In this document: one piece after another, positions 39,523 through 40,596 of the stretch | How the letters are laid out: each line of letters starts with the position of its first letter | How positions within the stretch are numbered: the first letter of the stretch is position 1 | NCBI GenBank assembly: GCA_033064195.1 | Contig: JARBJD010000500.1 | Coordinates: 1-40,596 of the forward strand | Reading direction: 5' to 3' | From: Blattamonas nauphoetae | Lineage: Eukaryota > Preaxostyla > Oxymonadida | Length of the DNA stretch: 40,596 nucleotides | The notes under the pieces: model-generated | Databases searched by the model: none | What the model saw: the letters and a program-made list of their open reading frames with translations, nothing else | What the model was told of the DNA's origin: nothing | Made by a program: the position numbers and the translations under genes

Positions 39523-40596
39523 TCAATTCGGTATAATCCCTAAATCTTTGTGCAATGCTTTCAATGTGTGATTAGGATAGTACTCAACTCTTGGCTCATC
39601 ATTACTGAATCGTAATACCCACCATGTGGTTGCAGTGGTTGCGAATATTGGTGCTGGAGGATGTGTAAATGTTGTCATATCACCACCACTTTGACTTGGG
39701 TCGTAAACATTGTAGTATGTGTCAAGATTCCCTTGATATATTGGTTGAGATCTCAAAGTGACTGGAACATTCTGACCTCTGGAACTGATTGAATCATTGC
39801 AGTTTGTTGGACATCCACTTCTCTGAGTTGAGAAACATAGAAGGAAGTCAGTATTGTCATGAATCGGTCGCACTCTAGTCATTGTTTCACCAGGATATGT
39901 GCCATCACCAGTGAGTTTATCTTCAACGAGAGAATCCGTCAATGATCGCTCCAAATCATCAGGAACAGTCAGGTATGAATCGAGATTGAGAGTCGACAAT
40001 GCGAACTGATAGAAGCGAGCTCCAATGGTTGTTGTCGGTTGTTCTGGATAGTATTTGTTGAGGAGATTCACTTGGATATTCTTCTGCATTGGATTGTGGA
40101 AACATGTAACTTCATTATCGTAATGTCTAAACAGGAGCATAATATCCTTGGCATTCACGAGAACCATTTGCTGAGTGCAATCAATACCTGATGGAGTCGG
40201 TGTCTTCTGAAATGGATAGAATGAGATCTTTTCTGCTGGAATTGTACCTGGACGATTCTGATACATCTTCTTCAGATTCTCTTTCGCAATTTCTTTCATT
40301 TGGTATCCAGCACTCATGCAATACACATCATCAATGCGATAATCCATAATGTTAAGTGAGATGTACTGATCCACAAATTCTGGTTCTTTTGTGACTGTTC
40401 CAGCTGAATTATAAACAATATCTTGAGTTACAATTGGTTGCAGAAATGATTGACCAATTTGAACGAAGTCCTTTGTGGATGAAGTTACCAGATTGTTAAA
40501 GAAAAATGGACGATGCTGAATGCAATTGAGAATTGATTCATTTATCTTTGGTGCTGCGGCGGATCCATTAACGATTGATGATAGGGTATTTATCAA
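39523..40596 (-). CDS. Capsid-like protein A, right copy (runs off the window)
   Basis: 357 codons open to the window edge; the left copy shows that the protein extends further at its N terminus. Shares with capsid B the AGYQMKEIAK/YGYQITDATK, CFHNP/CFRNP-type and TIGARFYQ segments and the QG-LD-Y ... PP-PI ... PRV-Y C-terminal signature, so A and B are ancient paralogues. Likely the second shell protein (minor capsid or a second hexon-type subunit). Same strand as B, ~50 bp upstream of B's start region. The visible part is open. Confidence 0.6.
   Translation of the reverse strand: MINTLSSIVNGSAAAPKINESILNCIQHRPFFFNNLVTSSTKDFVQIGQSFLQPIVTQDIVYNSAGTVTKEPEFVDQYISLNIMDYRIDDVYCMSAGYQMKEIAKENLKKMYQNRPGTIPAEKISFYPFQKTPTPSGIDCTQQMVLVNAKDIMLLFRHYDNEVTCFHNPMQKNIQVNLLNKYYPEQPTTTIGARFYQFALSTLNLDSYLTVPDDLERSLTDSLVEDKLTGDGTYPGETMTRVRPIHDNTDFLLCFSTQRSGCPTNCNDSISSRGQNVPVTLRSQPIYQGNLDTYYNVYDPSQSGGDMTTFTHPPAPIFATTATTWWVLRFSNDEPRVEYYPNHTLKALHKDLGIIPN

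Larger units (their letters stand above)
27427..40596 (-). mobile_element. Polinton-like capsid-bearing virus element, right copy (runs off the window)
   Basis: Mirror-oriented relative of 1-14296. From its left end: terminal repeat, a 257-aa gene, spacer, the inserted TIR element (29267-35490), a 171-aa gene, a 70-aa gene and the S74 gene on plus; then C, B and A on minus to the window edge. Looks broken by the insertion (which lies between genes) and about one further break. Its structural genes are otherwise mostly open. The family assignment has the same limits as for the left copy. Confidence 0.65.

Overview
The window reads as nuclear DNA of a eukaryotic protist. Evidence: spliceosomal-type introns (GTATGT...TAG, GTGTG...CAG, GTAAGT...CAG), a TRF4-type poly(A) polymerase, an SNF1/AMPK-type kinase remnant, mariner transposons and large capsid-bearing virus-like elements. 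The mix resembles oxymonad (Metamonada) genomes such as Blattamonas; that placement is inference from general knowledge, not shown by the sequence.

Layout. (1) 1-14296: the right part of a capsid-bearing, Polinton-like virus element on the plus strand. It holds two related capsid-like genes (A, B), a small protein C, and on the opposite strand a fibre-like protein with a peptidase S74 chaperone domain, followed by a tandem array of palindromic ~139-bp units and a terminal repeat. (2) 14297-27426: about 13 kb of host-like DNA with a TRF4-like gene, a decayed kinase, several low-complexity or unknown genes, two copies of a 91-bp repeat that begins with a splice donor, and two mariner-family transposons. 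(3) 27427-40596: a second member of the same virus-element family in mirror orientation, so the two elements show the same end to the host segment.

Nested inside each virus element is a copy of a previously unfamiliar 6-7 kb element (445-7405 and 29267-35490). Each copy has its own 4-bp target duplication (ATGT, ATAT) and imperfect inverted terminal repeats of ~85 bp, and its interior is almost filled by one long protein-coding relic. The relic carries a motif resembling DNAJC13/RME-8 (an endosomal J-protein). The copies are nearly identical, share damage, and sit at unrelated sites, so the unit moved as a mobile element after its cargo decayed. The left copy was later hit by a 784-bp MITE with a TAA duplication, and the right copy preserves the empty site.

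How the parts work together: A, B and C and the S74 protein form a virion-structure block, most genes of which follow the same AT-rich upstream box, suggesting element-specific transcription. No polymerase, integrase, packaging ATPase or protease is visible, so the family name Polinton-like is tentative. The central host genes have no evident link to the virus elements. Both virus elements are fossils: the left is broken by an insertion and about one further break, and the right carries an insertion and about one break.
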